DNA of 5,491 bases from an uncultured Actinomycetes bacterium (lineage in GTDB: Bacteria > Actinomycetota > Thermoleophilia > Solirubrobacterales > Solirubrobacteraceae), in the NCBI GenBank assembly GCA_937888775.1, contig CALAQT010000347.1:1-5491 (forward strand). Reading direction: 5' to 3'. Within the stretch, counting starts at the first letter, position 1. The number at the start of each line of letters is the position of its first letter. The notes under the pieces are model-generated. The model saw only the letters and a program-made list of their open reading frames with translations. It was not told the DNA's origin and made no database searches. Made by a program: the position numbers and the translations under genes. This document shows, one piece after another, positions 5,313 to 5,491 of this stretch.

Positions 5313-5491
5313 CACCGGCACGGTCGACCGTCCCCAGCCGCACGTGATCGATGCCGCGGGGCACGCGCAGTTGCAGCGCGAGCGATCACGCGGAAGTGCC
5401 AGGCGCCAGCTGGCGATCGGTCATCAGAGAAGAGCGCTTCTGTCGCGCGCGGGTGCGGGCCGACCCCTCCCCGATTTTCGCACCCTGCGGG
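5313..5491. other. Non-coding tail rich in inverted repeats
   Basis: No gene is supported. Four inverted repeats follow one another: the palindrome ACGGTCGACCGT (5320-5331), 8 nt past the nuclease stop; CGTGATCG (5343-5350) with CGATCACG (5383-5390); the palindrome CGCCAGCTGGCG (5404-5415); and GGGTGCG (5451-5457) with CGCACCC (5479-5485). The first could help end transcription of the nuclease gene, though it has no loop and no T-run. A minus-strand frame open from the right edge ends at a TGA near 5393. It could be the tail of a gene outside the window, but nothing in it is recognisable. Confidence 0.4.

Noticed and set aside
4554..5321. 255-aa minus-strand open frame across the sigma/nuclease gap
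   Set aside because: It is antisense to the GIY-YIG gene, has an Arg/Ser/Cys-rich composition and no known domain. A long frame here is expected from high GC.

Overview
The window is GC-rich DNA from a high-GC actinobacterium. The best-recognised protein, an ECF-type sigma factor, has the wording I associate with Thermoleophilia/Solirubrobacterales (AWLFGIARHxLAD-like and RVEDRARRRLGIEPLAL-like segments). That placement rests on memory of the family, not on a search. I see no rRNA, tRNA, CRISPR array or complete insertion sequence.

Left part (1-1370). The left edge holds the first 20 or so codons of a probable minus-strand membrane protein. Next comes a plus-strand cytoplasmic protein of unknown function (552-1166). 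It sits between two diverged copies of a non-coding repeat of about 125 bp (306-430 and 1200-1322). Both copies are in direct orientation and offset by 892-893 bases, and their conserved ends can pair with each other. This repeat pair is the most unusual structure in the window.

Middle part (1370-2640). All candidate genes are on the minus strand. A 63-aa charged, Gln/Ala-rich protein (1370-1561) has a strong ribosome binding site and is joined by TAATG to a doubtful 68-aa ORF (1561-1767). To the right is a multi-spanning membrane protein (1938-2501), followed on the minus strand by a hairpin at 1901-1918. A doubtful 63-aa ORF (2449-2640) starts on an ATGA overlap with the large gene upstream.

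Right part (2637-5491). An ECF sigma factor (4028-4594) and a 464-aa single-pass membrane protein (2637-4031) are translationally coupled by a GTGA overlap. Together they look like a sigma factor and its membrane-bound regulator or sensor. The ectodomain has ten cysteines, and the cytoplasmic tail lacks the usual zinc anti-sigma motif. Divergent to them is a complete GIY-YIG endonuclease-like protein of the UPF0213 type (5019-5312). The 424-bp gap between the sigma factor and the nuclease carries two more copies of the short motif found in the left-hand repeats. The last 180 bases are non-coding and rich in inverted repeats.
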